From Pedobacter riviphilus (GTDB lineage Bacteria > Bacteroidota > Bacteroidia > Sphingobacteriales > Sphingobacteriaceae), in NCBI RefSeq assembly GCF_014692875.1, contig NZ_CP061171.1:496001-560000 (forward strand): a stretch of 64,000 bases of DNA, given 5' to 3'. Positions within the stretch are counted from its first letter, which is position 1; each line of letters starts with the position of its first letter. Of this stretch, positions 1 through 9,235 are shown piece after piece. The translations under genes were made by a program, and so were the position numbers. A model generated the notes under the pieces. That model worked only from the letters and a program-made list of their open reading frames with translations. It was not told the origin of the DNA and did no database searches.

Positions 1-861
1 GAGGTGGATAATTACCTCATTTTCATCATTATAGATGTAAATGCCCGATTCGGTGGCAATCCAAAATTCATGAGGTCCTGTTTTTTTGATATCCCGAACA
101 AAAATTGGCGTTTGGTCGTCGTTTAACCGGAGTATATTTTTTGATGTTAAAGTAACCAGATTAAAGAGTTTAACGCCCTGATTGGTAGTGCCGACCAGTA
201 AATTCCCGTTTTCGGTTTCTGCAATTCTCGATACCCAGCCATATTCGGTTTTGGCATTTTTGCCGTTAATATTAAATTGCTCAAAATTATTTGCTTTGGG
301 ATTGTATTTTTCCAGTGTTCCCTTTCCGGTACTGATCCATACACTACCATCTTTTAAAACCGTTACCAACGAGGCATCGAAAGGTGCATTATGGGTAAAG
401 GCCTGCATTTTCTTGGTTCGCTTTTGATATAAATATATTTTGAATGAAGATAAGATCCATAAATTTCCGCGCTGATCGCTGGCCAGGTCGATAATCCGCA
501 TCCCTTTGGTTTCTTTAATAATGGCAAAGCTTTCTTTTGCAGGGTTATATTGGTATACACCGCTGTTGGTACCTACCCAAAGTGTTTGTTCCTGATCGTG
601 GTGGAGCGCATAAATTAAATCGTTGCCTAAACTGCCCGCCTGGTCTGGGTCGTGGCGATAGGTTTTAAAAGCATAACCATCAAAGCGGTTTAAGCCATCT
701 TTTGTGCCAAACCACATAAAGCCGTTTCCATCCTGCACACTACAAAATGCTGTATTGTTGGAAAGTCCGTTTTCTACCTGATAATGCCTGAAATAATAAG
801 GCTGCGCCCAAAGCTGGCGGACCGAAAACAACAGGCATAAAAGGATGAAGAGTTTTTTCAA
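1..861 (-). CDS. Hybrid two-component system regulator, N-terminal propeller part (cut by window edge)
   Basis: Reading the minus strand from a TTG at 861 gives 287 in-frame residues that run off the window. A signal peptide ending in LWAQ is followed by repeated two-component-regulator propeller blades (NGLSNNTAF, FMWFGTKDGLNRFDGY, LWVGTNSGVYQY, VWISTGKGTLEKY, FWIATESGIYIY). In this family the periplasmic propellers bind a glycan fragment, and a cytoplasmic histidine kinase, receiver and AraC domain (all outside the window) activate the neighbouring locus. The divergent position next to susC fits that role. TTG is chosen as start because the signal peptide begins there and no in-frame ATG lies just upstream. 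The family is clear; the sensed sugar is unknown. Confidence 0.85.
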   Translation of the reverse strand, partial: MKKLFILLCLLFSVRQLWAQPYYFRHYQVENGLSNNTAFCSVQDGNGFMWFGTKDGLNRFDGYAFKTYRHDPDQAGSLGNDLIYALHHDQEQTLWVGTNSGVYQYNPAKESFAIIKETKGMRIIDLASDQRGNLWILSSFKIYLYQKRTKKMQAFTHNAPFDASLVTVLKDGSVWISTGKGTLEKYNPKANNFEQFNINGKNAKTEYGWVSRIAETENGNLLVGTTNQGVKLFNLVTLTSKNILRLNDDQTPIFVRDIKKTGPHEFWIATESGIYIYNDENEVIIHL

Positions 862-1007
862 GATATTTTGGTCAGTTACATCAAATATATTAAAGAAATG
901 CTTTGCTTTCGGGTTAATTTAAATTTGAGAGGATAAGTAGAAAGATTGAGACAGATTTCAGTTTTATTTGAGAAAGCCCTAAAGATTTAAGAAACCCAGT
1001 TTTTATA

Positions 1008-1266
1008 GGCCTGAAAACTGTCAATTGCCAATTGCAAGCTAATCTAAGTGTTACTCTTTTTTATAGAACTGGAAACTGCCAACTGCCAATTGCAAGCTAA
1101 TCTAAGTGTTACTCTTTTTTATAGAACTGGAAACTGCCAACTGCCAATTGCAGACTAATCTAAGTGTTACTCTTTTTTATAGAACTGGAAACTGCCAACT
1201 GTCAATTGCAGACTAATCTAAGTGTTACTCTTTTTTATAGAACTGGAAACTGCCAACTGCCAATTG
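1008..1266. repeat. 58-bp tandem repeat array
   Basis: The motif GAACTGGAAACTGCCAACTG begins at 1066, 1124, 1182 and 1240, an exact 58-bp period. A diverged unit precedes them. Units differ at a few bases (GCAAGC versus GCAGAC). There are no distinct spacers between units, so this is a minisatellite and not a CRISPR array. Confidence 0.9.
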
Positions 1267-1277
1267 CAGACTAATCT

Positions 1278-1376
1278 GGGCGTTCCCTAAGCTGCGCAAA
1301 GGTCGGGCTTTGCAGGGCTGCGCTTCGCTCCGGTACCGATGAAGGATCGGTACTGAACCCTTACAATCCCTAACGC
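1278..1376. repeat. Interspersed GGGCGTT...AACGC element, copy 1
   Basis: The element opens with GGGCGTTCCC, contains GGTCGGGCTTTGCAGGGCTG and an inner hairpin around GGTACCGAT/ATCGGTACTG, and closes with CAATCCCTAACGC. From memory, elements with these ends are scattered through many Bacteroidota genomes. A second copy lies 349 bp downstream. I infer a REP/MITE-like repeat with no coding content. Confidence 0.65.
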
Positions 1377-1512
1377 GAAGCTACTGCATTAAGACTTTGC
1401 GCGTAATTGCTTGCGCTCGTTTCCTAACGAGTGCTTAAATAGATAAACGATTTTATCGTTTGCGTTTGTAAACGACAAACTATTCAACGCTCGTTAGAAA
1501 CGAGCGTTAGCC

Positions 1513-1832
1513 AGAAACTCAGTTTTTATAGGCCTGAAAACTGTCAATTGCCAATTGCAAGCTAATCTAAGTGTTACTCTTTTTTATAGAACTGGAAACT
1601 GCCAACTGCCAATTGCAGACTAATCTGGGCGTTACCTAAGCTGCGCAAAGGTCGGGCTTTGCAGGGCTGCGCTTCGCTCCGGTACCGATGAAGGATCGGT
1701 ACTGAACCCTTACAATCCCTAACGCAAAGCTACTGCATTAAGACTTTGCGCGTAATTGCTTGGGCTCGTTTCCTAACGAGTGCTTAAATAGATAAACGAT
1801 TTTATCGTTTGTAAACGACAAACTATTCAACG
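1513..1832. repeat. Large direct repeat, copy B
   Basis: This is a second copy of 991-1489 with only about two 58-bp units, including the hairpin block AAACGATTTTATCGTTT. Near-identity suggests a recent duplication. It ends about 170 bp before susC. Confidence 0.8.
1627..1725. repeat. Interspersed GGGCGTT...AACGC element, copy 2
   Basis: It differs from copy 1 at only a couple of positions (GGGCGTTACC instead of GGGCGTTCCC near the left end). Together with the flanking 58-bp units it forms copy B of the larger repeat. Confidence 0.65.
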
Positions 1833-2003
1833 TTTCTGAGCCGCTGTGGTTAAACAGACTCCTCCAATACAAATCGAGACAAAATGAAGAAAGATTGATA
1901 CAAATGCGTATCCCTCTGAAAAGCTAAAAACCGAATCTTTGGATAAGAATTAAATAGAACTAAATCCATTTACCTCTTTAACTAACCAAATCCCTAACCT
2001 AAT

Positions 2004-5000
2004 ATGAAAAGAAGTTTATTCTCTTATGGTGGCTTTGTCTGCCTGGATTGGTGCCCGCTTCAAAAAATGTTTTTGAAGCGCAAAGTCCTCTCCGTTATTT
2101 TTACTTCCATCACCCTAATCTTACTTTCCTTTCAGCTTAGTGCCCAGGAGCAAACGGCTGTTACCGGAACAGTAACCGACGAAAAAGGAGAAACAGTTGT
2201 TGGCGCCAGTGTTAAAGTTAAAGGTACTAACACCGGAGTAACAACAGATGGCGATGGAAAATTCAGAATTCAGGTAAGCGATAAAAATGCTACGCTGATC
2301 TTTATTTATGTAGGCTATATCAACCAGGAAGTTGCACTGGCCGGCCGTACGCAAATCAATGTTAAACTCAAGCCATCTAATAACGATTTATCAGAAGTTG
2401 TTGTAGTGGGGTACAATACGCAGAAAAAGGAGGCCATAACAGGGGCCATTTCATCAATTAGCAGCAAAGACCTTGAAAAAGTGCATGGCGGTTCTACCGT
2501 AAGTACTGGTTTAGCCGGAAAGTTACCTGGTGTATCTTTCAGGATGCCTGATGGAAGACCAGGCTCCAGTGCCAATATCCAGATCCGTAACATGGGTAAT
2601 CCGCTTTATGTGATCGATGGTATTCAACAAGATGCCGGGCAGTTTAATAATATCTCACCTAACGATATCGAAAGTATCAGCGTGCTTAAAGATGCATCAG
2701 CTGCTATTTATGGCAGCAGGGCATCAAACGGTGTAATTTTGGTAACCACCAAAAGGGGTAAAAACAGTACGCGTAATACCTTTAGTGTTGATGCTTATAC
2801 CGGCTGGCAAAACTGGGTACGGTTTCCCGAAACAACTGATGCCTATCAATGGATGTTAGGTAAAGCCACAGCAGAAATGAACCAGAATGGAAGAACAGAT
2901 ATTACACAGGCCGAGTTGGATAAATGGAAAGCGGGTACAGAATATGGTTATCAGAGCCAGAACTGGAAAGACATTATCATTGCGCCAAACGCTCCACAAA
3001 CTTCTGTGAATTTAAGTGCCTCGGGCGGAAGCGACCGGGTAAACTATTACTTTTCTGCTACCCGTTTAGATCAGAAAGGCGTATACGGCACAGCAAGGGA
3101 ATTCGATTTCAACCGGACCAATATCCAAAGTAATATCGAAGCTAAAATAACCGATCGTTTTAAGGTAGGTATGCTGATTAATGGTCGTATCGAAAGTCGC
3201 GATCAGCCAGGCGTACCAGGTGGAGATGATTACTGGGCTGCCCGTTTTGCCCTATTGAGAAACAGGCCAACTGAACAGGCTTATGCCAATGGCAATCCAA
3301 ATTACCCGAACGATATTGGGCACAATACCGAGCAGTTTGCCGTACAGAGTAAAGCTTTAACCGGATACTGGAAATCAGACTGGAGGGTTTTGCAAACCAA
3401 TTTATCAGCCTCTTACGAAACGCCCATAAAAGGCTTGGAAATAAAAGGTTTATATTCTTATTACATTGCCGATAACGTAATCAATGGGCATGAGTATACC
3501 TATAATGTATATACCTATCACCCGGAAACTGGTGTTTATGAAGAAAAAGTAGGCAGTTCAAATCCTTACAGAGAGCGTAGAAACGAAAAAGTATACACCA
3601 ATACCTATCAGCTCCAGGCTAATTATAACCGCACTTTTGGTAAACATACCGTTGGCGGGGTATTGGTGGCCGAGCGTTTAGACCGTTTTAGAACTTATAC
3701 CTTTCAGCACGCTGTACCACAAACTAATATTTTGCCCGTGCTGCAGTTTGCCGATATGGACGGACAGGATTTTGCTGATATACAGGAAGAACAGGCCCGT
3801 ATTGGTTATGTGGGAAGGCTAAATTACAACTACGACAATAAATACTACCTGGAGCTTTCCGGTCGTAGAGATGCTTCTTGGAAATTTGCGCCAGACAGGC
3901 GCGTGGGTTATTTTCCTTCAGCATCAATTGGGTGGAGAATTACACAAGAGAAATTTATGAAATCGCTTTTGGGCGAAAGTAATATCTTAAACGATCTGAA
4001 ACTTCGTGCTTCTTATGGGGTATTAGGGGATGATGATGTGGGTATCGATCCTTTTGCCTATATCCCGGGTTATAACTACAATCAGGGCAGTGTGATATTG
4101 GATGGAAAGAATATTACCACTTCGAGGGATAAAGGCCCCATTACCAATAACCTGAGCTGGTTTAAAAGCAAAATTACCGACATCGGCCTTGATTTTACAA
4201 TGTTCGGCAATAAACTTTCCGGAACGGCAGATTATTTTTATAGAAAACGTTCTGGTTTACCGGCCATTAAAAACGATGTAATTGTACCTATCGAACTGGG
4301 TTATCCTTTAAATGTTGAAAACCTGGAGAGCGATGCGCAATTTGGAGGTGAATTCTCTTTAAACTATAGGGATAAAATAGGGGAGTTTAATTACAATGTG
4401 GGCGGAAACATTTCCATTAGCAGAAAGAAACTTTTAGAAAGATATAAGCCACGTTTTGGCAACTCATGGGAGAATTACAGAAGTAATGGTACCGACAGAT
4501 ATGCCGATATTTTTTGGGGTTATGAAGTAACCGGTCAGTTTCAGAGTATCGATGAGATCAATAACTACAAAGTGAATATTGATGGGAAAGGGAACCGTTC
4601 TTTATTGCCTGGCGATTTAATTTACAAAGATCAGAATGGCGATGGGATTATTGATGGTTTAGATGAAAGACCGATAGGTTATACCACAACAGGGCAACCA
4701 AATGTAGGTTTTGGATTTACTATTGGTGGTTCTTATAAAAACTTCGATTTTACAGCAGATTTTTCTGGCGGAGCGATGTATTCATGGAACCAGAACTGGG
4801 AACAGCGCTGGGCATTCCAGAACGGAGGAGCCTTATTGCAGAATTTTGCTGATGACAGCTGGCACCGTACCGATCCATTTAACCTGAACAGCCCCTGGGT
4901 GGCGGGTAAATATCCCGCAATCCGTTTTAACGACCGCGATCATAGTAACAATACCAGAAATTCGACTTTTTGGTTACACAACGTGAGGTACCTCAGGGCA

Positions 5001-5207
5001 CGTACACTTGAGATTGGCTATACCTTGCCAAAAAGATGGGCAGAAAAAATTAAGATCCAGAACGCAAGGGTATATGTAAACGGATACAATCTGTTCTCGA
5101 TAGATAACCTGAAAGACTATGGTGTAGATCCTGAAATTGCCGACGATAATGGCTTACAATATCCGCAGAACAAGTTTTTTAACATCGGTCTTAAATTATC
5201 GCTTTAA
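2004..5207 (+). CDS. SusC/RagA-family TonB-linked outer-membrane receptor
   Basis: This 1067-residue protein forms the TonB-dependent barrel that imports oligosaccharides across the outer membrane with its SusD partner. Visible parts are a signal peptide ending LSAQ, a carboxypeptidase-like/CNA-B domain (TGTVTDEKGETVVGASV), a plug domain with the family signature YVIDGIQQD and SISVLKDASAAIYGSRAS, a long beta-barrel and a terminal aromatic strand. Length is normal. The start is uncertain: ATG 2004 adds 21 residues ahead of the hydrophobic signal that could instead begin at ATG 2067. The stop is one base from the susD start, so the two are surely cotranscribed. Confidence 0.95.
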   Translation: MKRSLFSYGGFVCLDWCPLQKMFLKRKVLSVIFTSITLILLSFQLSAQEQTAVTGTVTDEKGETVVGASVKVKGTNTGVTTDGDGKFRIQVSDKNATLIFIYVGYINQEVALAGRTQINVKLKPSNNDLSEVVVVGYNTQKKEAITGAISSISSKDLEKVHGGSTVSTGLAGKLPGVSFRMPDGRPGSSANIQIRNMGNPLYVIDGIQQDAGQFNNISPNDIESISVLKDASAAIYGSRASNGVILVTTKRGKNSTRNTFSVDAYTGWQNWVRFPETTDAYQWMLGKATAEMNQNGRTDITQAELDKWKAGTEYGYQSQNWKDIIIAPNAPQTSVNLSASGGSDRVNYYFSATRLDQKGVYGTAREFDFNRTNIQSNIEAKITDRFKVGMLINGRIESRDQPGVPGGDDYWAARFALLRNRPTEQAYANGNPNYPNDIGHNTEQFAVQSKALTGYWKSDWRVLQTNLSASYETPIKGLEIKGLYSYYIADNVINGHEYTYNVYTYHPETGVYEEKVGSSNPYRERRNEKVYTNTYQLQANYNRTFGKHTVGGVLVAERLDRFRTYTFQHAVPQTNILPVLQFADMDGQDFADIQEEQARIGYVGRLNYNYDNKYYLELSGRRDASWKFAPDRRVGYFPSASIGWRITQEKFMKSLLGESNILNDLKLRASYGVLGDDDVGIDPFAYIPGYNYNQGSVILDGKNITTSRDKGPITNNLSWFKSKITDIGLDFTMFGNKLSGTADYFYRKRSGLPAIKNDVIVPIELGYPLNVENLESDAQFGGEFSLNYRDKIGEFNYNVGGNISISRKKLLERYKPRFGNSWENYRSNGTDRYADIFWGYEVTGQFQSIDEINNYKVNIDGKGNRSLLPGDLIYKDQNGDGIIDGLDERPIGYTTTGQPNVGFGFTIGGSYKNFDFTADFSGGAMYSWNQNWEQRWAFQNGGALLQNFADDSWHRTDPFNLNSPWVAGKYPAIRFNDRDHSNNTRNSTFWLHNVRYLRARTLEIGYTLPKRWAEKIKIQNARVYVNGYNLFSIDNLKDYGVDPEIADDNGLQYPQNKFFNIGLKLSL

Positions 5208-5208
5208 C

Positions 5209-7131
5209 ATGAAAAAGACTAATCAAATGAAAAAATATATATACGCATTCGCTGCCATTGCATGTTTAAGTTTTGCGCAGTCGTGTAAAAAAGATTCCGA
5301 ATTTTTGGATAAGCAACCAACCAGTACCCTGCCGATTGATGCTGTGTGGAAAGACCCTAATCTGGTGCTTACCGTGGTTGGCGATCTGTACGATCGTTTC
5401 CCTGATTTTCAACGCATCGAATCGTGGTGGTTATTTGCCGATTTTGATGAAGGTTTTGCCTCAGCAAGTGGAGATTATTTTCGCCACCAGAATTTAGAGT
5501 ATGGATACGATGCATGGAGATACTGGGATATAGGCGTTTACAGGCTGGTAAACGATCTGAACCTGTTTATTAAGCGTGGACAGGAAGCGACAGCTTTAAA
5601 AGCCGAAGACCGCAACCGTTTTTTAGCTGAGGCACGTTTTATCAGGGCTGGTGTATACTTCGAAATGGTAAAAAGAATGGGCGGTGTTCCTTTGATTACT
5701 GTTCCACTGGCTTATGATTATAGTGGGGATCCAAGTTATTTGCAATACCCAAGGGCAAAAGAATCTGAAGTTTATGATTTTGTGATTGCCGAATTGGAAG
5801 CCATTAAAACGGTGCTTCCGGATAATGCAACCATACAGAGCAGGGCTACAAAAGCTGCTGCCCTGGCTATGGAATCGAGAGCTGCACTTTATGCAGGTTC
5901 TATTGCAAAATATAGCAATGCCCAATTAACCCTTCCGGGCGGAGAGGTTGGCATCCCAGCTGCAATGGCTAACGGTTATTTTACCAAAGCGCTAAATGCC
6001 GCAAAAGAAATTATCGATGGCGGTAAATATTCGCTTTACAAAAAGAACCCAAATTTATCTGATAATTTTGCAGCCCTTTTTACCGATAAAGGCAGCAATC
6101 CGGAGGTAATATTTGCCAAAGATTTTAAATTGAAAACCAATAAAGTACATGGTTTTACAATCGATAACCAACCGCGCTCTTCTGCCGAAGAAGCACAGGG
6201 AGGCAGGTTAAACCCTTCATTAAATCTGGTGCAGTCTTTCGAAAAGTTAGATAATACCTATGCCTCTTTCGCTGCTATTGATGGCAGCGGAAACCCGGTT
6301 TATTATACCAATATTACCGATATTTTTGCCGATCGCGATGCGCGTTTAGCCGGCACGGTAATTCTCCCTGGAACACAGTTTAAAGGTAAAACGGTTGACA
6401 TATGGGCGGGTTATCAACTAGCCAATGGTACAATTGTAACGGGCGACAATTTTGCGCAGAGTAAAAGCAATGTACTTCCCGGTAACCCAGGTTCGGTGCA
6501 GGTAGTGGGCGGTGATGGTCCTGTTGATGGGCTTGAATTCAGTGCACAATCTGGTTTTTATGTGCGTAAATATTTAGATCCGGCTACAGGATCAGGCCAG
6601 ATTGGTACCCGAAGCGAGGTATGGTGGATCCGTTACCGTTATGCCGAGGTTCTGTTAAATGCTGCCGAAGCCGCTTTTGAATTAGGAGATGCCGCTACAG
6701 CAGCCAATTATATCAAACCGGTAAGAGACCGCGCGGGATTAACCACTGCATTAAGCCCGGCCAATATTACCTTCGACCGCATTGTACACGAACGAAAAGT
6801 AGAATTTGCTTTCGAAGGTCATCAACTTTGGGATATGAAACGCTGGAGACTGGCCGATAAAGTATGGAATGGCAACAACATGTCAGCCGCCGATTTTACC
6901 AATGCCAGCAATATCGGAAGCGCAACACGCACCAGTACGCAGGTGTTTGGTTTGTGGCCATATAAATACTACAACCCGGGTAATGCCAATCACCTGAAGT
7001 ATATTTTTAAAGTGATTAAACCCAGTCGTGTTACTGCCGCACATCGTTTCCGCATTGGCAATTATTACTCTTCAATCGGGCAGGATGTACTTAATGGCAA
7101 CCCGAAAATTATCAGAAACCCTAATCAATAA
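5209..7131 (+). CDS. SusD/RagB-family nutrient-binding lipoprotein
   Basis: SusD proteins sit on the outer face of the outer membrane as a lid on the SusC barrel and bind the glycan. The protein starts at ATG 5209 (or 5227), just after the susC stop; a longer frame reading back to 5137 overlaps susC and is unlikely. The lipoprotein signal ends at FAQSC, followed by a SusD-like N-terminal part (EFLDKQPTSTLPIDAVW) and a RagB/SusD C-terminal domain with the typical VRDRAGL and ERKVEFAFEGHQLWDMKRW stretches. Length is about 640 residues, normal for the family. The bound sugar cannot be read from sequence. Confidence 0.95.
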   Translation: MKKTNQMKKYIYAFAAIACLSFAQSCKKDSEFLDKQPTSTLPIDAVWKDPNLVLTVVGDLYDRFPDFQRIESWWLFADFDEGFASASGDYFRHQNLEYGYDAWRYWDIGVYRLVNDLNLFIKRGQEATALKAEDRNRFLAEARFIRAGVYFEMVKRMGGVPLITVPLAYDYSGDPSYLQYPRAKESEVYDFVIAELEAIKTVLPDNATIQSRATKAAALAMESRAALYAGSIAKYSNAQLTLPGGEVGIPAAMANGYFTKALNAAKEIIDGGKYSLYKKNPNLSDNFAALFTDKGSNPEVIFAKDFKLKTNKVHGFTIDNQPRSSAEEAQGGRLNPSLNLVQSFEKLDNTYASFAAIDGSGNPVYYTNITDIFADRDARLAGTVILPGTQFKGKTVDIWAGYQLANGTIVTGDNFAQSKSNVLPGNPGSVQVVGGDGPVDGLEFSAQSGFYVRKYLDPATGSGQIGTRSEVWWIRYRYAEVLLNAAEAAFELGDAATAANYIKPVRDRAGLTTALSPANITFDRIVHERKVEFAFEGHQLWDMKRWRLADKVWNGNNMSAADFTNASNIGSATRTSTQVFGLWPYKYYNPGNANHLKYIFKVIKPSRVTAAHRFRIGNYYSSIGQDVLNGNPKIIRNPNQ

Positions 7132-7143
7132 TCAGTTATAGAC

Positions 7144-7845
7144 ATGAAAAATAGATTTTATTTCATCATAGGGGCAATTATAGCCGTATTATGCTCCTCT
7201 TGTAAAAAGGATAATTACGAAGCACCTGCGGCCGATTTTACAGGAAGGATTGTGTATAAGGGCGAAGCAATCAATGTGCAGTACGGGCAGGTAAATTTCG
7301 AACTTTGGCAATCGGGCTTTGGTAACTATGCCGCGCTAAAGGTAAATGTAAGTCAGGATGGTAGTTATTCGGCCAAGTTATTTGATGGGAATTATAAATT
7401 GGTTTTCTCGCCAAACCAAGGACCATTTTTATGGAAAAAGAATGCCACCGGTAAACAAGATAGCATAGCCGTAAATATTAGTGGTAGCAAGGCAATGGAT
7501 ATAGAAGTAATGCCTTATTATATGATCCGCAATGCTAGTTTAACGGCTGCTTCAGGAAAAGTGAATGGATCCTGCAAACTGGAAAAAATCATCACAGATG
7601 CCAATGCAAAGGATATAGAAAGTGTATCACTGTATATCAATAAAACTCAGTTTGTAGATGGGGGCAATAATATCGCGGTACAACAGCTTACCGGGGCAAC
7701 TATTGCCGACCTCAATAACTTAAGTATGAGCGTAAATATCCCTGCAATTGTACCAGCGCAAAATTATGTTTTTGCCCGGATAGGGGTTAAAATTGCAGGA
7801 GTAGACGACCTGATTTTTACACCTGTTGCTAAAATAAGTTTTTAA
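7144..7845 (+). CDS. DUF3823-type surface lipoprotein of the SusCD locus
   Basis: This 233-residue protein has a lipoprotein signal ending LCSSC, then KKDNYEAP and a beta-rich repeat (FTGRIVYKGEAINVQYGQVNFELWQSG). This matches my memory of DUF3823 proteins, which often follow susD and are thought to be surface glycan-binding accessory proteins. It begins 12 bp after the susD stop, so it belongs to the same operon. Function beyond location in the locus is inference. Confidence 0.8.
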   Translation: MKNRFYFIIGAIIAVLCSSCKKDNYEAPAADFTGRIVYKGEAINVQYGQVNFELWQSGFGNYAALKVNVSQDGSYSAKLFDGNYKLVFSPNQGPFLWKKNATGKQDSIAVNISGSKAMDIEVMPYYMIRNASLTAASGKVNGSCKLEKIITDANAKDIESVSLYINKTQFVDGGNNIAVQQLTGATIADLNNLSMSVNIPAIVPAQNYVFARIGVKIAGVDDLIFTPVAKISF

Positions 7846-7877
7846 AAAAAGGAAGGTTTTAAATCTAATAGAATTTG

Positions 7878-7922
7878 TCACGTTGTCCAAAGGACTCCTA
7901 CGGAGAGCTTGTCGAAACGCTT
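7878..7922. repeat. Dispersed intergenic repeat (GACAAGCTCTCC family)
   Basis: The segment TTGTCCAAAGGACTCCTACG and the following GGAGAGCTTGTCGAAACGCT recurs in related form at 11423-11513 and 17412-17460, always between genes. It looks like a short interspersed repeat of this genome. Confidence 0.55.
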
Positions 7923-7980
7923 TAATCATATATTTAAGCAAGACCTTCATCAAGCCACCATTGACAGATTCTAATATAAG

Positions 7981-8082
7981 GGTCGTCATTGCGAGGAGGA
8001 ACGACGAAGCAATCTTTCATGCTAGTGATTCTGCTATAAAGATTGCTTCGTCGGCTGAAAAAGCCTTCTCGCAATGACGACC
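7981..8082. repeat. 102-bp inverted repeat (GTCATTGCGAGG family)
   Basis: The outer arms GGTCGTCATTGCGAGG and CTTCTCGCAATGACGACC pair. Inner arms GACGAAGCAATCTTT and AAAGATTGCTTCGTC pair again. The result is one long imperfect hairpin between the DUF3823 gene and the first GH43 gene. From memory, this sequence type is scattered in Bacteroidota genomes as a small non-coding repeat. It may separate the transporter genes from the enzyme genes in the transcript. Confidence 0.75.
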
Positions 8083-8150
8083 TTAGGATGACGTGTTATG
8101 CTTTTGAATATCCTAATTATCATTACCTTACCCTTATCAATCATTATTAA

Positions 8151-9121
8151 ATGAAATATCTTGTTGCCTTTTTTTTAAGCTTCTTCGTATTTTCTATTGG
8201 TAACGTGTTTGCGAAGCAATTAAACGATACCCTTTATTTAGCCGATCCCACGATTTTCTTAGATAAAGGCGTTTACTATTTGTATGGTACCAGCAGCGAT
8301 CAGGGTTTTTTGGTTTATTCGTCAAGCGATCTTAAAACCTGGAACAAAAAATCAGAAAATAAGGGCTTTGCATTAAAAAAAGGCGATGCCTTTGGCAGTA
8401 AGGGTTTTTGGGCCCCACAGGTATTTAAAAGCGGTAAAACCTATTTTATGGCCTATACGGCCGATGAGCAGATCGCCATTGCACATAGTAATGGCCCGGC
8501 AGGACCTTTTGTTCAGGAAGAATTAAAAGCAATATCTGGTACAGGGAAACAGATTGATCCATTTGTATTTACCGATACCGATGGAAAAAACTACCTCTAC
8601 CATGTAAAACTCGATCATGGCAACCGGATTTTTGTAGCACAACTGAAAGATGATTTTTCGGATGTAATCCCCGGAACAACAAAGTTTTGTTTAGCAGGAA
8701 CTGAGTCTTGGGAAATACGGCAAAAACAGATTGGCCGGTAACCGAAGGGCCAACGGTAATTAAAAAGGAAAAACTGTACTATCTTTTTTATTCGGCAAAT
8801 GATTTTAGAAATCCTGATTACGCGGTTGGTTATGCTACTTCAGCCTCGCCTACGGGGCCATGGTTAAAATATGCAGGCAACCCGGTTATCAGTAAAAAAT
8901 TATTGCAGATAAACGGCACCGGGCACGGCGATTTTTTTACCGATAAAAAAGGAGCATTACAATATGTTTTTCATACCCATCATTCCAATCACAAAGTATC
9001 GCCAAGGGCTACGGCTATAATCAAAGCGGCCTTTATAAAAGACAAAAATGGGCATTTTCGTTTGCAGATCGACCCCGAAAGTTTTCGGTTTTTAATACAA
9101 AGTGCAGCAAAGATTAATTGA
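8151..9121 (+). pseudogene. Glycoside hydrolase family 43, broken by a one-base frameshift
   Basis: Two overlapping frames (8151-8741 and 8708-9121) join into one GH43 protein of about 323 residues: signal peptide ending NVFA, first catalytic Asp in YLADPTIF (residue 32), second Asp in QIDPFVF, and acid Glu in WPVTEGPTV, which lies after the break. GH43 enzymes release arabinose or xylose from plant polysaccharides. The frame is lost at the A-run 8713-8715. Adding one A restores TESWENTAKTDWPVTEGP. Because the change is at a homopolymer and both halves are well preserved, a base-calling error is more likely than a real pseudogene. Confidence 0.85.
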
Positions 9122-9235
9122 TTGCATTTGTGGAAATATTGAGATGAAATTGAGCGGATTTAAGAGAAGAAATTCCTTTTTTTAAACATTAACGAATACC
9201 GCTTATTGAAAAATATAAAATACAAGATTTTAAAA

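Larger units (their letters stand above)
991..1489. repeat. Large direct repeat, copy A (with 58-bp tandem units)
   Basis: The block starts with GAAACCCAGTTTTTATAGGC and ends in TATTCAACG. It matches 1513-1832 almost base for base, except that copy A has about five 58-bp units and copy B about two. After the tandem part comes a palindrome-rich element and short hairpins such as AAACGATTTTATCGTTT. No open frame with coding character was found. It sits between a regulator and susC, so it could affect the leader or promoter of the locus, but it may simply be a mobile repeat. Confidence 0.8.

Noticed and set aside
1008..1266. Possible CRISPR array from regular repeats
   Set aside because: Units are contiguous 58-bp copies with no unique spacers, and no cas genes are near.
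5137..5208. Longer N-terminus for the SusD protein
   Set aside because: It overlaps the end of susC and puts 24 residues ahead of a clear lipoprotein signal that starts at 5209 or 5227.
7883..8077. 64-residue frame after the DUF3823 gene
   Set aside because: It is made almost entirely of two intergenic repeats.
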